Assembly (NCBI GenBank): GCA_910587675.1
Contig: CAJUMU010000011.1
Span: forward strand, 1 to 60,552
Direction: 5' to 3'
DNA: 60,552 nt
Source of the DNA: an uncultured Alistipes sp.
GTDB lineage: Bacteria; Bacteroidota; Bacteroidia; Bacteroidales; Rikenellaceae
The notes beneath the pieces are model-generated. The model was not told the origin of the DNA, did not search any database, and saw only the letters and a list, made by a program, of their open reading frames with translations. How positions within the stretch are numbered: position 1 is the stretch's first letter; the number at the start of each line of letters is the position of its first letter. Both the position numbers and the translations under genes were made by a program. Positions 34,436-43,899 of this stretch are shown here, piece by piece.

Positions 34436-35452
34436 TTAAAAGAATTCGTCTTCGTCGGTGTCGGATACCTCTCCGCTCGCAGCGTTACCCTCGAATAGAG
34501 CCCGCACCGTATTGTCGCGATCGGCTCTCTCCAGCGAGTCGAGTCGAGTCTGCTCCTCGCGTATGCGCTTCTCGGCCAAATCTTTGGCCATTCTATCCGA
34601 TGATTTGCTGTTCTTTTCAATCGAGGCGACGTCGAGCGTGAGACGCAGATCGACCGTCGTGCCGAGACGCGCGCCCGCATTGTGGCCCACCGACTGGCTG
34701 TAAACGCGCGCGTTCTTGCGGTCGAGCAGATCCACGTCGTCGTCGAAAATCACCTCGCCCACGTTCAGCCCCTGCTCCCACAAGCGGCTCTTGGCCTCCT
34801 GAAGGGTGTGGCCGATGGCCTTGGGGACGATGGTGGTGTTCTTCTCGGGCTCCACGCCCACCTTGAGCACCACGCCCGAACCCATCTCGATCTGTACGTC
34901 GGAATCCTGCCCGATCTCGCGGTCGTCGGCATATTCGGCCAGCACGTAATTGGTGGCGATGTCGGTCTCGTAAACGAGGCGTTCGATACCGAGCCCCGCC
35001 ACTTCGAGCATATTCTTGGCCTGACGCAGCGAGCGGCCCGCCACGTAGGGCACCTTAACCATCTTCTGGCGGAACGAATTGATCGTCACATATATCTTGC
35101 GTCCCGCCTTCACCTCGGCGCCGCCCTTGGGCAGCTGGTCGAGCACGATACCGCCCTCGTAGGCAGGCACGAACAACGAGTCGTTGACGATGATTTCGAG
35201 TCGGTCTTTCTTGGCCGCGCGCTGCGCTTCGGCGATCTTCACGCCCATGAAATCGGGCACCGTGCGGTGGGTGCCGTGGCGCGTTATGAACATCATGAGC
35301 AGGCTCGACACCGCTATTATCGCCGTCAGCGTCAGCGCTATCGCCAACGCATGGTATGCCACGGGCGAGCGGCGCAACCGCTCGATCAACGCGCTCGCGC
35401 GCTCGCCGCCCTTCGCGACGCGCCGTTTACCTGCGCTTTTCTTCTTTTCCAT
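34436..35452 (-). CDS. PASTA-domain membrane protein
   Basis: 338 residues. A basic cytoplasmic start (KKKSAGKRRVAKGG), one membrane span (about 32-55), then three PASTA modules (about 65-130, 132-205, 207-275; e.g. VPDFMGVKIAEAQRAAKKDRL, KVPYVAGRSLRQAKNML, VPKAIGHTLQEAKSRLWEQGL) and a charged coiled-coil-like tail. PASTA domains bind peptidoglycan or penicillin-binding proteins. No kinase or PBP domain is attached, so this is the short stand-alone form frequent next to rluD in Bacteroidetes. Confidence 0.85.
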   Translation of the reverse strand: MEKKKSAGKRRVAKGGERASALIERLRRSPVAYHALAIALTLTAIIAVSSLLMMFITRHGTHRTVPDFMGVKIAEAQRAAKKDRLEIIVNDSLFVPAYEGGIVLDQLPKGGAEVKAGRKIYVTINSFRQKMVKVPYVAGRSLRQAKNMLEVAGLGIERLVYETDIATNYVLAEYADDREIGQDSDVQIEMGSGVVLKVGVEPEKNTTIVPKAIGHTLQEAKSRLWEQGLNVGEVIFDDDVDLLDRKNARVYSQSVGHNAGARLGTTVDLRLTLDVASIEKNSKSSDRMAKDLAEKRIREEQTRLDSLERADRDNTVRALFEGNAASGEVSDTDEDEFF

Positions 35453-35472
35453 CCTGAATTATAGTTCGTTTT

Positions 35473-36546
35473 TTACAATTCGTTATAAAGCGTGTCGCGC
35501 TCCACGGCGCGGAATCCAGCGCGGGCCGCCATTTCGCGCATCTCGTCGACGCTCATGCGCGGACGGGCGTCGTCGGCCCCCGCCATCGAGTAGATCTTGG
35601 TCGAGTCGTCGATGGTGCCGTCTATGTCGTCGGCGCCGAACGCCAACGCCATTTCGGTGGTCTGCTTGCCGTACATCACCCAATAGGCCTTGATGTGCGG
35701 CACGTTGTCGAGCAGCAAACGGCTCATCGCCAGCGTGCGCAGGTCGTCCGTCACGGCCACCTCGCCTATCTCCGACATGGAGTTGCCGAAGTTGCGGTAT
35801 TTGAGCGGGATGAAAGCGTTGAACCCGCCCGTCTCGTCCTGCAACCCGCGCAGACGCAGCATGTGGTCTATGCGGTGTTCGACGCTCTCCACATGGCCGT
35901 AAAGCATTGTCGCGTTGCTCTTTATACCCGCCTCGTGCGCCGCGCGGTGCACTTCGAACCACTCGGCCGTGGAGCCTTTGTCGGGACATATTCGGGCGCG
36001 GATCTCTTCGTCGAAGATCTCGGCCCCGCCGCCCGGGACGGCGTTCATGCCCGCCTCTATGAGCAGGCGCAGCCCCTCGTCGACCGCGAGGCCTGCCTTG
36101 CGGATCATGTACGACAGCTCAATGGCCGTGAAAGCCTTCACCGCCGCTTCGGGCAGGATCGCCTTCACGCGGCGGATCATGTCGCAATAGTAATATATGT
36201 CGTGTTCGGGGTGTACCCCGCCCACTATGTGCACCTCCGTGACTCCTCGGCCGACATAGCCGCGCACCTTTTCGTCGATCTGTTCCGCGGTCATGTCCCA
36301 CGCCTCGGGACTCCCCTTGGGGCGGCGGTAGGAGCAGAACTTGCAGTTGAAGACGCACAGGTTCGTCGGCTCGATATGGAAATTACGGTTGTAGTACACC
36401 TTGTCGCCGCTCACGGCGCGTTTGCGCGCCGTCGCGAGCATTCCCAGATGCCACAGAGGAGCGTCGCGCCACAGAGTGAGCGCGTCGTCGGCCGAGAGGC
36501 GTTCGCCCGCCTCGACGCGGGTCGCTATGTCTTTCCAGTTCAACAT
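35473..36546 (-). CDS. mqnE: Aminofutalosine synthase MqnE (futalosine menaquinone pathway)
   Basis: 357-residue radical SAM enzyme. The cluster cysteines CVFNCKFC are at 64-71; VTEVHIVGGVHPEHD, VPGGGAEIF and NATMLYGHVES follow. The last segment distinguishes MqnE from its paralogue MqnC. It couples 3-(1-carboxyvinyloxy)benzoate with S-adenosylmethionine to give aminofutalosine. Its start overlaps the LptG-like stop by 1 bp (TAATG). Other pathway genes are not in the window. Confidence 0.85.
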   Translation of the reverse strand: MLNWKDIATRVEAGERLSADDALTLWRDAPLWHLGMLATARKRAVSGDKVYYNRNFHIEPTNLCVFNCKFCSYRRPKGSPEAWDMTAEQIDEKVRGYVGRGVTEVHIVGGVHPEHDIYYYCDMIRRVKAILPEAAVKAFTAIELSYMIRKAGLAVDEGLRLLIEAGMNAVPGGGAEIFDEEIRARICPDKGSTAEWFEVHRAAHEAGIKSNATMLYGHVESVEHRIDHMLRLRGLQDETGGFNAFIPLKYRNFGNSMSEIGEVAVTDDLRTLAMSRLLLDNVPHIKAYWVMYGKQTTEMALAFGADDIDGTIDDSTKIYSMAGADDARPRMSVDEMREMAARAGFRAVERDTLYNEL

Positions 36547-37658
36547 TATTTGGGCGCTTTACGATAGAGGTAGGCCGCGATGACGGCGAAGATCATGTTG
36601 GGCATCCACACCGCCAACCACACGGGCAGCGATCCGCTCTTGGCGAACTCCTCGAACACGCGGTTGAACATGATGTAGGAGAAGCACAAAGCGATGCCTA
36701 TGCCTATGTGCAGGCCCGTGCCGCCGCGCACCTTGCGCGACGAGAGCGACACGCCTATCAGCGTCAGGATGAAGGTCGCCATCGGATAGGCGAAACGGCT
36801 GTGACGCTCCACCTCCAGTATGTTTATCGAGTCGGACCCTTTCGATCGCTGTTGTCGGATGAAACGGTTCAACTCGCCTATTTTCATGGTTATGGCCATG
36901 CGGTCGACACGCCCAAGCTCGCGCACGTCGAGGTTGATGAGCGTATCCAGATCGCGCCGCTGCTCGAAACTCTCCTCGCCCGCGCCGTCGGTGCGGCGCA
37001 CGATGTAGCGTTGCGCTTTCCAGCGGCCCGTGGCGGGGTCGACGCTCAGGTCCGAAGCCTCCAGCGACTCGGCGATCTCCGTTCCGTCGTAACGCTCCAG
37101 CACCATATAGGCGGCGCGGTTGGCGCGGTTGAAGCCGCGCACGTATACGAAGGTCCCGGGTTCGATCTGGCGATAGATATGTCGGTCGTACTGCTGGTTC
37201 TGCTCCTTGCGGAAGTACTTCTGTTTGAACTCCACGCAACTGATCTGCGACTGCGGGATGACCCACAGGTTGAGCGAGAGCGAGAGCAGCATGATGGCCA
37301 GCGCGCCGAGGAAATAGGGCCACATCAGGCGGCGGAAACTCATGCCGCCCGAGAGCATGGCGATGATCTCGGTCTGGTAGGCCATCTTCGAGGTGAAGAA
37401 TATGACCGATATGAAGGTGAACAGTCCGCTGAACTGGTTTACGAAGTCGGGAATGAAATTTATGTAGTAGTCGAGGAACACGGCCGACAGCGGAGCCTTC
37501 ATCTCGGTGAAGTCGTCCACATGCTCGGCATAGTCGAACACCACCAGAATCACCGAGATCATGGCGATGGCGAAGACGTATGTTCCCAGAAATTTGGCCA
37601 AGATATAGCGGTCGAGTATCTTGACGCCCGGGAACGATATTTCGAATCTCTCTTTCAT
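36546..37658 (-). CDS. LptF/LptG-family LPS-export permease
   Basis: 370 residues with the YjgP/YjgQ layout: membrane helices at about 18-40, 62-85, 105-125, a periplasmic beta-jellyroll (about 135-275), then helices near 292-312, 318-335 and 345-365. Conserved LDRYILAKFLGTYVFAI start. The protein would be part of the Lpt complex moving LPS from the inner membrane to the outer membrane. Bacteroidetes often use one or two such permeases; F versus G cannot be decided here. Confidence 0.87.
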   Translation of the reverse strand: MKERFEISFPGVKILDRYILAKFLGTYVFAIAMISVILVVFDYAEHVDDFTEMKAPLSAVFLDYYINFIPDFVNQFSGLFTFISVIFFTSKMAYQTEIIAMLSGGMSFRRLMWPYFLGALAIMLLSLSLNLWVIPQSQISCVEFKQKYFRKEQNQQYDRHIYRQIEPGTFVYVRGFNRANRAAYMVLERYDGTEIAESLEASDLSVDPATGRWKAQRYIVRRTDGAGEESFEQRRDLDTLINLDVRELGRVDRMAITMKIGELNRFIRQQRSKGSDSINILEVERHSRFAYPMATFILTLIGVSLSSRKVRGGTGLHIGIGIALCFSYIMFNRVFEEFAKSGSLPVWLAVWMPNMIFAVIAAYLYRKAPK

Positions 37659-37670
37659 TCCGCGGCAGTA

Positions 37671-38801
37671 TTACAGTCTTCGGCCCAGTTTGGCCGTCAT
37701 CACGCGTTTCCATTCGGCGAAATCGCCCGCGATGATGCGGCGGCGCGCCTCGCCGACCAGACGCAGATAGAACGCCACGTTGTGCAGCGAGGCGATCTGC
37801 GCGCCTAACATCTCGCCGCTCACCACCAAATGGTGGACGTACGCTTTGGTGTAGGCGCTGTCGACGAAGCTCGCGCCCTCGGGATCGAGGGGCGAGAAAT
37901 CGTCCTCCCACTTCTTGTTGCGCAGGTTGATCGTGCCCTCCGAGGTGAATATCTGGCCGTTGCGGCCGTTGCGCGTGGGCATCACGCAATCGAACATGTC
38001 CACTCCGCGGTCGATCGCCTCCAGTATGTTGGTCGGAGTGCCGACCCCCATCAGGTAGCGCGGACGATTTTCGGGCAGGACGGCGTTCACCACTTCGATC
38101 ATGGCGTACATCACCTCGGTAGGCTCGCCCACCGCCAGACCGCCGATGGCATAGCCGTCGGCGTCGTATCGCTGCACGTTCTCGGCCGCCTTGGCCCGCA
38201 GATCGGGATAGGCGCAACCCTGCACGATGGGAAAGAGCGACTGTTTGTGGCCGTACTTGGGTGACGTCTGCGCGAAACGGTTGAAACAACGATCGAGCCA
38301 GCGTTCGGTCAGGGCCAGCGACTTGGCCGCGTAGTCGCGCGGGGCGTCGCCCGGGGGGCACTCGTCGAACGCCATCATGATGTCGGCGCCGATGGTGCGC
38401 TCGGTGTCGATCACGCTCTCGGGGGTGAACAGATGCTTCGAACCGTCGATGTGCGAACGGAAATGACACCCCTCCTCCTTCAGCTTGCGGCAGTCGGAGA
38501 GCGAAAAGACCTGAAAGCCGCCGCTGTCGGTGAGCATCGGGCCCTCCCATGTCGAGAAGCGGTGCACGCCGCCCGCCCGCTCGATGATATCCATGCCCGG
38601 ACGCAGGTAGAGGTGGTAGGTGTTGGCCAATATGATCTGCGCGCGAGCGTCGTCGCGCAGGTCGCGATGGAATATTCCCTTCATGGCGGCGGCCGTGCCG
38701 ACGGGCATGAAGATGGGGGTCTCTATCGGACCGTGATCGGTCGTGATCGATCCCGCGCGCGCTTTCGACGAGGGAGCCGTATGTTGGAGCGTAAATTTCA
38801 T
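37671..38801 (-). CDS. tgt: tRNA-guanine transglycosylase (queuine/preQ1 insertion)
   Basis: 376 residues from the ATG at 38801; an extension to a TTG at 38855 would lie on top of the promoter. Exchanges G34 of tRNA(Asp/Asn/His/Tyr) for preQ1. Catalytic aspartates are in TDSGGFQVF (Asp92) and the nucleophile motif MFDCVMPTRNGRNG (Asp271). The usual zinc motif C-x-C-x2-C between the LDPE and KAYVHHL segments is missing: residues 308-316 read PEGASFVDS with no cysteine, although the downstream ligand-like His340 remains. Confidence 0.92.
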   Translation of the reverse strand: MKFTLQHTAPSSKARAGSITTDHGPIETPIFMPVGTAAAMKGIFHRDLRDDARAQIILANTYHLYLRPGMDIIERAGGVHRFSTWEGPMLTDSGGFQVFSLSDCRKLKEEGCHFRSHIDGSKHLFTPESVIDTERTIGADIMMAFDECPPGDAPRDYAAKSLALTERWLDRCFNRFAQTSPKYGHKQSLFPIVQGCAYPDLRAKAAENVQRYDADGYAIGGLAVGEPTEVMYAMIEVVNAVLPENRPRYLMGVGTPTNILEAIDRGVDMFDCVMPTRNGRNGQIFTSEGTINLRNKKWEDDFSPLDPEGASFVDSAYTKAYVHHLVVSGEMLGAQIASLHNVAFYLRLVGEARRRIIAGDFAEWKRVMTAKLGRRL

Positions 38802-38852
38802 AAACCGCGGTTTTGCGCGCCGCCTTTCGGCTCGGCAGGCGCATAATTCGCA

Positions 38853-38860
38853 CAAAGTTA
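38853..38860 (-). promoter_or_regulatory. -7 box of the tgt operon
   Basis: On the minus strand TAACTTTG, about 52 bp before the tgt ATG at 38801. It supports the shorter start; the -33 box is not well conserved. Confidence 0.6.
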
Positions 38861-39188
38861 CTCTTTTTTTGCGAATAATCGCGGCTTAGGCTGTCGCGTG
38901 GCTATTGACAATGGTATATTATTATAATTTGTGTATTGAACGGGCATAAAAAAACAACACTCTTTCTGTTTTCTGCGGGGACTTCGTCGGGACCTTCGGA
39001 GTCGAGCGTCGTCGCAGGCGGAACGTCGAAAGAACGTTGTCCTGAAATATGATATCCGAAATCGTCCGTAACACCGCAAACGCCGTGCCGAATTCGCTGA
39101 GGAGAGCGGCAACGCGCGCATGTTCGCTTCGTTCGCCCTCCGCCGCGCGAGGGCGTAAAGCGTCGAGGTAAGGATGGCCGTTAAAGAA
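38861..39188. other. Gene-less stretch between tgt and korB
   Basis: Mixed composition with no plausible gene, RNA or repeat family; small frames here are unconvincing. Confidence 0.5.
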
Positions 39189-39220
39189 AATTCCCGTCGG
39201 AGAATGCTCCGACGGGAATT
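39189..39220 (-). terminator. Terminator of the kor operon
   Basis: 13-bp perfect stem AATTCCCGTCGGA / TCCGACGGGAATT (6-base loop); on the minus strand it is followed by TTCTTTAA, 21 bp after korB. Confidence 0.8.
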
Positions 39221-39241
39221 CGCAAAGCGCGGCGCGCGGCG

Positions 39242-40273
39242 TTATCGTATCTCCCACGTCTCGCCCGAGCGCAGCAGATCGTCCACGCAGCGGATCTTCG
39301 CCGTCGCCTGAACTTTCTCGACCTGCTCGGCCACCTTTTCGTCGTAAATATGGTCGTCCTCGACGTCGCGGATAACGCCCACGGCGACGGGGTAGTCGGG
39401 GTACTTCATCGCAGCCAGCATAGAGTGCAGCGTGGTGTCGGGCGTATGGGCGTCGTGCGTCAGAACGTCGTCGATCGTGTAACCCTCCTCGCCCACGGTC
39501 ACCACCTTGAGGCGCATGTTTTCGAATACCAGACCCTTGCGGTTGTCCTCGCCGAAGAGCATCTTTTCGCCGTGGCGCAGCGTGATGGTCCGTTCGGCGC
39601 GCGTGGCCTTGTCGCCAGCGAAGGCGGCGTGGGTCTTGTCGTTGAATATCACGCAGTTCACCAAAGCCTCCACCACGGCCATGCCCTTGTGCTTGGCGGC
39701 CGCCACGAGGCAATCCTTGGTGAGCATCACCTCCATGTCGATGGTGCGGGCGAAGAAGGTGCCTTTGGCGCCGATTACCAGCTCGCCCGGGTTGAAGGGC
39801 TTCTCGACCGTGCCGTAAGGCGAGGTCTTGGTTATGCGGCCCAGCTTGGTGGTGGGCGAATACTGCCCCTTGGTGAGGCCGTAAATCTCGTTGTTGAAGA
39901 GTATTACGTTGAGGTCGATATTGCGGCGGATGGCGTGTATGAAGTGGTTGCCGCCGATGGCGAGCGAGTCGCCGTCGCCCGTGCATACCCATACGCTCAG
40001 GTCGGGGTTGGCGACCTTGATTCCCGTCGCCACGGCGTTGGCGCGGCCGTGGATGGTGTGGAATCCGAAGGTCTTCATGTAGTAGATGAATCGCGACGAG
40101 CATCCGATGCCCGACACGAACGTGAAGCGGTTGTGCGGCACGTCGAGCGCGTCGGCCACCTCGGGCATGGCGCGCTGTACGGCGTTGAGTATGGCGTGGT
40201 CGCCGCAACCCGGGCACCACTTTACGATCTGGTCGCTCTTGAAATCGGCGGGAGTGTATTTATATTCTGCCAT
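39242..40273 (-). CDS. korB: 2-oxoacid:ferredoxin oxidoreductase, beta (TPP) subunit
   Basis: 343 residues. Thiamine-diphosphate-binding subunit: WCPGCGDHAI near the start, VSGIGCSSRF, then the metal/TPP motif GDGDSLAIGGNHF with NNEIYGLTKGQ. With KorA it oxidatively decarboxylates 2-oxoglutarate (or runs in reverse) using ferredoxin. It lies 12 bp after korA in a two-gene operon. 2-oxoglutarate is the most likely substrate; pyruvate or branched-chain 2-oxoacids are alternatives. Confidence 0.88.
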   Translation of the reverse strand: MAEYKYTPADFKSDQIVKWCPGCGDHAILNAVQRAMPEVADALDVPHNRFTFVSGIGCSSRFIYYMKTFGFHTIHGRANAVATGIKVANPDLSVWVCTGDGDSLAIGGNHFIHAIRRNIDLNVILFNNEIYGLTKGQYSPTTKLGRITKTSPYGTVEKPFNPGELVIGAKGTFFARTIDMEVMLTKDCLVAAAKHKGMAVVEALVNCVIFNDKTHAAFAGDKATRAERTITLRHGEKMLFGEDNRKGLVFENMRLKVVTVGEEGYTIDDVLTHDAHTPDTTLHSMLAAMKYPDYPVAVGVIRDVEDDHIYDEKVAEQVEKVQATAKIRCVDDLLRSGETWEIR

Positions 40274-40285
40274 GATTCTGTTCGG

Positions 40286-42130
40286 TTAAAGTAATGAATT
40301 GAACTTCTCCTCCAGCTCGACCACGGTGAAGGGCAGACCCTCGCACTTGTTGAATTGCTCGAATTCGAACTCTCGGAAATTCTGACGCAGATAGGCGGCG
40401 AACTGCCCTTCGTTCAACTCGCACACCACGATGCGTTTGTGTCCGCCGAGCAGCTCGGCCACGCCGTGCGGCAGCGGGTTGATGTAGTTGAAGTGGAGGT
40501 GGGCGACGCTCTTGCCCTCGGCTTGCAGACGCTTCACGGCCGCGTGCAGATTACCGCGCGTGCCGCCCCAGCCGATAACCAGCAGATCGGCGTCGGCGGC
40601 GCCCTCGATCGTGGGCGCGGGCAGTTCCTCGGCCACCTTGGCCACCTTGGCGGCGCGTGTGGCCGTCATCTCTTGGTGGTTGGCGGGATCGTACGATATG
40701 GAGCCTTTCAGACGATCCTTTTCCAATCCTCCGATGCGGTGCTCCAGACCTTTCTTGCCCGGGAATGCCCAGCCGCGCGCCAGATTCTCGTTGCGGGCGT
40801 ATGGCATGAACTCGCCCTCGGCGGGGGCTTCGGCGACGATAGGGGGACAGATGGCGGGGTAGTCGGCCATCGAGGGTATGCGCCACGGCTCGGAGCCGTT
40901 GGCGATGAAACCGTCGGTGAGCAGGATCACGGGAGTCATGTGCTCCATGGCTATCTTGCCCGCCATGAAGGCGTAGTGGAAGCAGTCGCTGGGCGACGAG
41001 GCGGCGATGACCACCGCGGGGCACTCGCCGTTGCGGCCGTAAAGGGCTTGCATCAGGTCGCTCTGCTCGGTCTTGGTGGGCAGACCCGTCGAGGGGCCGC
41101 CGCGCTGCACGTCGACGATCACCAACGGCAGCTCGGCCATGACGGCCAGACCCATAGCCTCGCTCTTGAGCGAGAGGCCCGGGCCCGAGGTGGTGGTGAC
41201 GGCGAAATTGCCCGCATAGGCCGCGCCTATGGAGGTGCAGATGCCCGCGATCTCGTCTTCGGCCTGCACGGTCTTCACCCCGAGGTCCTTGCGCTTGGCC
41301 AGCTCTTCGAGGATCACCGTGGCGGGGGTGATGGGGTACGAGCCGCAGAAGAGCGGCAGGCCCGCCTTCTCGGCCGCGGCGCAGAATCCCCACGCCGTGG
41401 CGACGTTGCCGTTGACCGAACGGTAGACGCCCTTCTCCAGTTCGGCGGGAGCTATCTTATACGTATTGGCGAACTGATGCGTGTTGGCGGCATAGTTGTA
41501 GCCCGCATCGATGGCGAGCTTGTTGGCCTCGGCCACGGCGGGGTTCTTCTTGGCGAACTTGGCGTCGAGGTAACGCTTGGCGTAATCCTCGGGGCGATTG
41601 TAGATGTAGAAACAGATGCCCAGAGCGAACATGTTCTTGCACTTGACTATCGATTTGTTGTCGAGTCCCGTGCCCGCCAGCGCGGCCTTGGTCATGGTGG
41701 TGATGTCGGGAATAACCACGTTGTAACCCTCCAGACCCAGTTCGGCGATGGGGTCGAGCGTGGCATAGCCCGCCTTCTTCACGTTATCCTCGGTGAGCGT
41801 GTCGCCGTCGATGATGACCGTGGCGTCGGGCTTCAGCCATTTGCGGTTGGCCTTGAGCGCGGCGGGGTTCATCGCCACCAGCACGTCGCAGTAGTCGCCC
41901 GGGTTGACCACCTTGGTCGATCCGATGTGTACCTGAAAACCCGATACGCCTGCCACCGTGCCCTGCGGGGCGCGGATCTCGGCGGGATAGTCGGGGAAAG
42001 TCGAAATTCCGTTTCCGATAAGAGCCGACGTGTTCGAGAACAGCGTTCCCGTGAGTTGCATGCCGTCGCCCGAGTCGCCCGAGAAACGGATCACAACGTC
42101 GTGAAGCTCTTTCGCGTTGAGATTTTCCAT
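40286..42130 (-). CDS. korA: 2-oxoacid:ferredoxin oxidoreductase, fused gamma-alpha subunit
   Basis: 614 residues. The gamma domain occupies about 1-190 (IRFSGDSGDGMQLTG; a conserved 2-oxoacid oxidoreductase signature) and the alpha (pyrimidine-binding) domain about 210-614 (FCGSYPITPATVILEELA, AYAGNFAVTTTSGPGLSLK). Gamma-alpha fusion is common in Bacteroidetes. Central anaerobic carbon metabolism in the cytoplasm; partner of the KorB product. Confidence 0.9.
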   Translation of the reverse strand: MENLNAKELHDVVIRFSGDSGDGMQLTGTLFSNTSALIGNGISTFPDYPAEIRAPQGTVAGVSGFQVHIGSTKVVNPGDYCDVLVAMNPAALKANRKWLKPDATVIIDGDTLTEDNVKKAGYATLDPIAELGLEGYNVVIPDITTMTKAALAGTGLDNKSIVKCKNMFALGICFYIYNRPEDYAKRYLDAKFAKKNPAVAEANKLAIDAGYNYAANTHQFANTYKIAPAELEKGVYRSVNGNVATAWGFCAAAEKAGLPLFCGSYPITPATVILEELAKRKDLGVKTVQAEDEIAGICTSIGAAYAGNFAVTTTSGPGLSLKSEAMGLAVMAELPLVIVDVQRGGPSTGLPTKTEQSDLMQALYGRNGECPAVVIAASSPSDCFHYAFMAGKIAMEHMTPVILLTDGFIANGSEPWRIPSMADYPAICPPIVAEAPAEGEFMPYARNENLARGWAFPGKKGLEHRIGGLEKDRLKGSISYDPANHQEMTATRAAKVAKVAEELPAPTIEGAADADLLVIGWGGTRGNLHAAVKRLQAEGKSVAHLHFNYINPLPHGVAELLGGHKRIVVCELNEGQFAAYLRQNFREFEFEQFNKCEGLPFTVVELEEKFNSLL

Positions 42131-42178
42131 GATGATATTAAAATGTTTTGCTTTTTTAGGTTAGTAATAAGCGTCGGA

Positions 42179-42186
42179 CAAAGTTA
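42179..42186 (-). promoter_or_regulatory. -7 box of the kor operon
   Basis: On the minus strand TAACTTTG, 49 bp before the korA ATG; no clear -33 TTTG. Confidence 0.5.
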
Positions 42187-42203
42187 TGCTTTTATCGGTT
42201 AAT

Positions 42204-43145
42204 TTATTCATCCGATCGTGAATATTTTCTTTCGGCCGCCTCGTCGCCCTCGGCCCTCGGTTCGGCGCTTTTGTGCTTTTCGGCCATCCACACGCCCAGC
42301 AGAATCAACGCCGCGCCCGCCACGGCCATGGCGGTGATGCGCTCGCCGAGCACCGCGGCTGCCGTAATCATCGCCACCACCGGATTGAGATATAGGTAGT
42401 TGGTAGCCCGTATGGCGCCTAATTTCTCTATCGAGAGGTTCCATGTCCAGTAACATACCAGCGAAGCCACTATCCCGAGGTAGAGCAGGTTGCCCGCCAC
42501 GGCAGGGCGCAGAAGCGTCGCCCAATCCGCCTCGAAAGGTCGGAACGCGAAGTAGGGGAGCAGGGTCGCGACGCCGTAGAAAAATATTTTGCGCGTCGTG
42601 AACAGTGACGAATAGCGATCCTTGAGCCGAAGCACCACGAGGCTGTACGCCACCCACATAAGGGCGGCTCCGAGCGTCAGCAGATCGCCTTTGGGGTTGA
42701 GTTTGAGGATGAACTGTCCGTTGAACACCACCATCGCCACGCCCGTGAGCGACAACAGCGAACAGAGATACAATCCCCGACCCGCCCGCTCGCCGCGACC
42801 CGTCGCCTGCACGGCGAGGGTGGTGAGCAGCGGCGTGGAGGCTATGATTATGGCCACGTTGGAGGCGTGGGTGTAGACGAGGGCGGTGTTTTCCAGCAAA
42901 AAGTACATCGATCCGCCCGTTATGCCCAGAACGGCCATCGCCGCCTCGTCGCGCAGGTTGTCGGCGAACAGACGGCGCGGGGCGAAGGGCAGGATGCAGA
43001 CGTATGCCAAGGCGAAGCGCAGCGCCATGATTTCGGCGGGCGACAGCCCCTCGTCGAGCAGTATCTTGGAACTGACGAAGGTGGTGCCCCACAACGCGGC
43101 CGTCACGAGAGCCACGACGTGGTAGAGTCTGTTTTCGTTACGCAT
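42204..43145 (-). CDS. DMT-superfamily (EamA) permease
   Basis: 313 residues with ten hydrophobic segments arranged as two EamA repeats (opening LYHVVALVTAALWGTTFVSSKILL, second half from about 160). Drug/metabolite exporters of this kind include amino-acid and metabolite efflux pumps; substrate unknown. The tail is charged and soluble. Located between the kor operon and a phage-like repressor on the same strand, 13 bp after the latter. Confidence 0.85.
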   Translation of the reverse strand: MRNENRLYHVVALVTAALWGTTFVSSKILLDEGLSPAEIMALRFALAYVCILPFAPRRLFADNLRDEAAMAVLGITGGSMYFLLENTALVYTHASNVAIIIASTPLLTTLAVQATGRGERAGRGLYLCSLLSLTGVAMVVFNGQFILKLNPKGDLLTLGAALMWVAYSLVVLRLKDRYSSLFTTRKIFFYGVATLLPYFAFRPFEADWATLLRPAVAGNLLYLGIVASLVCYWTWNLSIEKLGAIRATNYLYLNPVVAMITAAAVLGERITAMAVAGAALILLGVWMAEKHKSAEPRAEGDEAAERKYSRSDE

Positions 43146-43158
43146 CGGGCGCGGGAGG

Positions 43159-43830
43159 TTAGCGGATCGAGTTCATTCGTATGCTGGCTTTCACGAGCGC
43201 GATGGCGCGTATGCGGCTCATCTCGATATCCTTGTCGGCGTGGTGGGGGTTCTGGCTCACGAGTTTCACGTAACCCTCGCGTTCCGACTTCTGGATGTAC
43301 TTGACGGTGATGTACTCCTCGCCGTCGAGATCGATCGAGAGCAGATACATGTCGCCCCAGAAGATGCTGTCGATATCCTGCAACTGCTTGTAGAGCACTA
43401 TGTCGCCGCTTTTGAGCAAGGGGTACATCGAGTCGCCCACGATGTATATCGCGCCGTCGCACTTGGGCAGGTTGGGGATGTGGATGTAGTTAACGGGCTT
43501 GCTCGCCGCGTTGTCGGCGAAGAGCGGCACCAACCCCGCCGTGCCCTCGATGGAGTAGAGCGGGACGCTCTGCATGGGCAGCGAGTTGTCCGAACGCAGG
43601 CGGAAGGCGGTGAAGTCGGGCTCGGCGTTGAACATGTTGCCCGCGCCGTTGTCGAGCCAGTCGGGATTTACGTTCAAATCCTGAACCAGTATGTTCTTGT
43701 TGCGCGACGAGAGCCCGCAGCGGCCCGTTTCGATCATCGACAGGGCCGCTTTGCCTATGCCAAGTCGCTGTGCAAGTTGCTCTTGCGTCATCTTTAGCTC
43801 CTTGCGTATCAATTTCAGTCTGCTTTCCAT
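43159..43830 (-). CDS. XRE-S24 (LexA/CI-like) transcriptional repressor
   Basis: 223 residues. HTH_XRE domain at 5-60 (MTQEQLAQRLGIGKAALSMIETG) and an S24 autopeptidase domain from about 95: Ser134 in GDSMYP and Lys177 in ITVKY form the catalytic dyad. Such proteins are phage CI-type repressors inactivated by RecA-stimulated self-cleavage after DNA damage. It is divergent from the small gene and terminase to its right, and a 22-bp inverted repeat lies in between. Confidence 0.88.
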   Translation of the reverse strand: MESRLKLIRKELKMTQEQLAQRLGIGKAALSMIETGRCGLSSRNKNILVQDLNVNPDWLDNGAGNMFNAEPDFTAFRLRSDNSLPMQSVPLYSIEGTAGLVPLFADNAASKPVNYIHIPNLPKCDGAIYIVGDSMYPLLKSGDIVLYKQLQDIDSIFWGDMYLLSIDLDGEEYITVKYIQKSEREGYVKLVSQNPHHADKDIEMSRIRAIALVKASIRMNSIR

Positions 43831-43865
43831 GTGTATGTTATCAAAAAATCTTATATCAATTTTTT

Positions 43866-43887
43866 GTATTTTGCAGCATCAAAATAC
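43866..43887. promoter_or_regulatory. Candidate operator of the XRE-S24 repressor
   Basis: Perfect palindrome GTATTTTG-CAGCAT-CAAAATAC between the divergent repressor and terminase-module genes, 36 bp from the repressor ATG. Related AT-rich words (caatatttg) follow. Binding by this repressor is an inference. Confidence 0.5.
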
Positions 43888-43899
43888 AATATTTGTACA

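Noticed and set aside
36559..38853. 764-codon minus-strand frame across the LptG-like and tgt genes
   Set aside because: It overlaps two well-supported genes in another frame on the same strand and its translation is Arg/His-rich with no recognisable motif.
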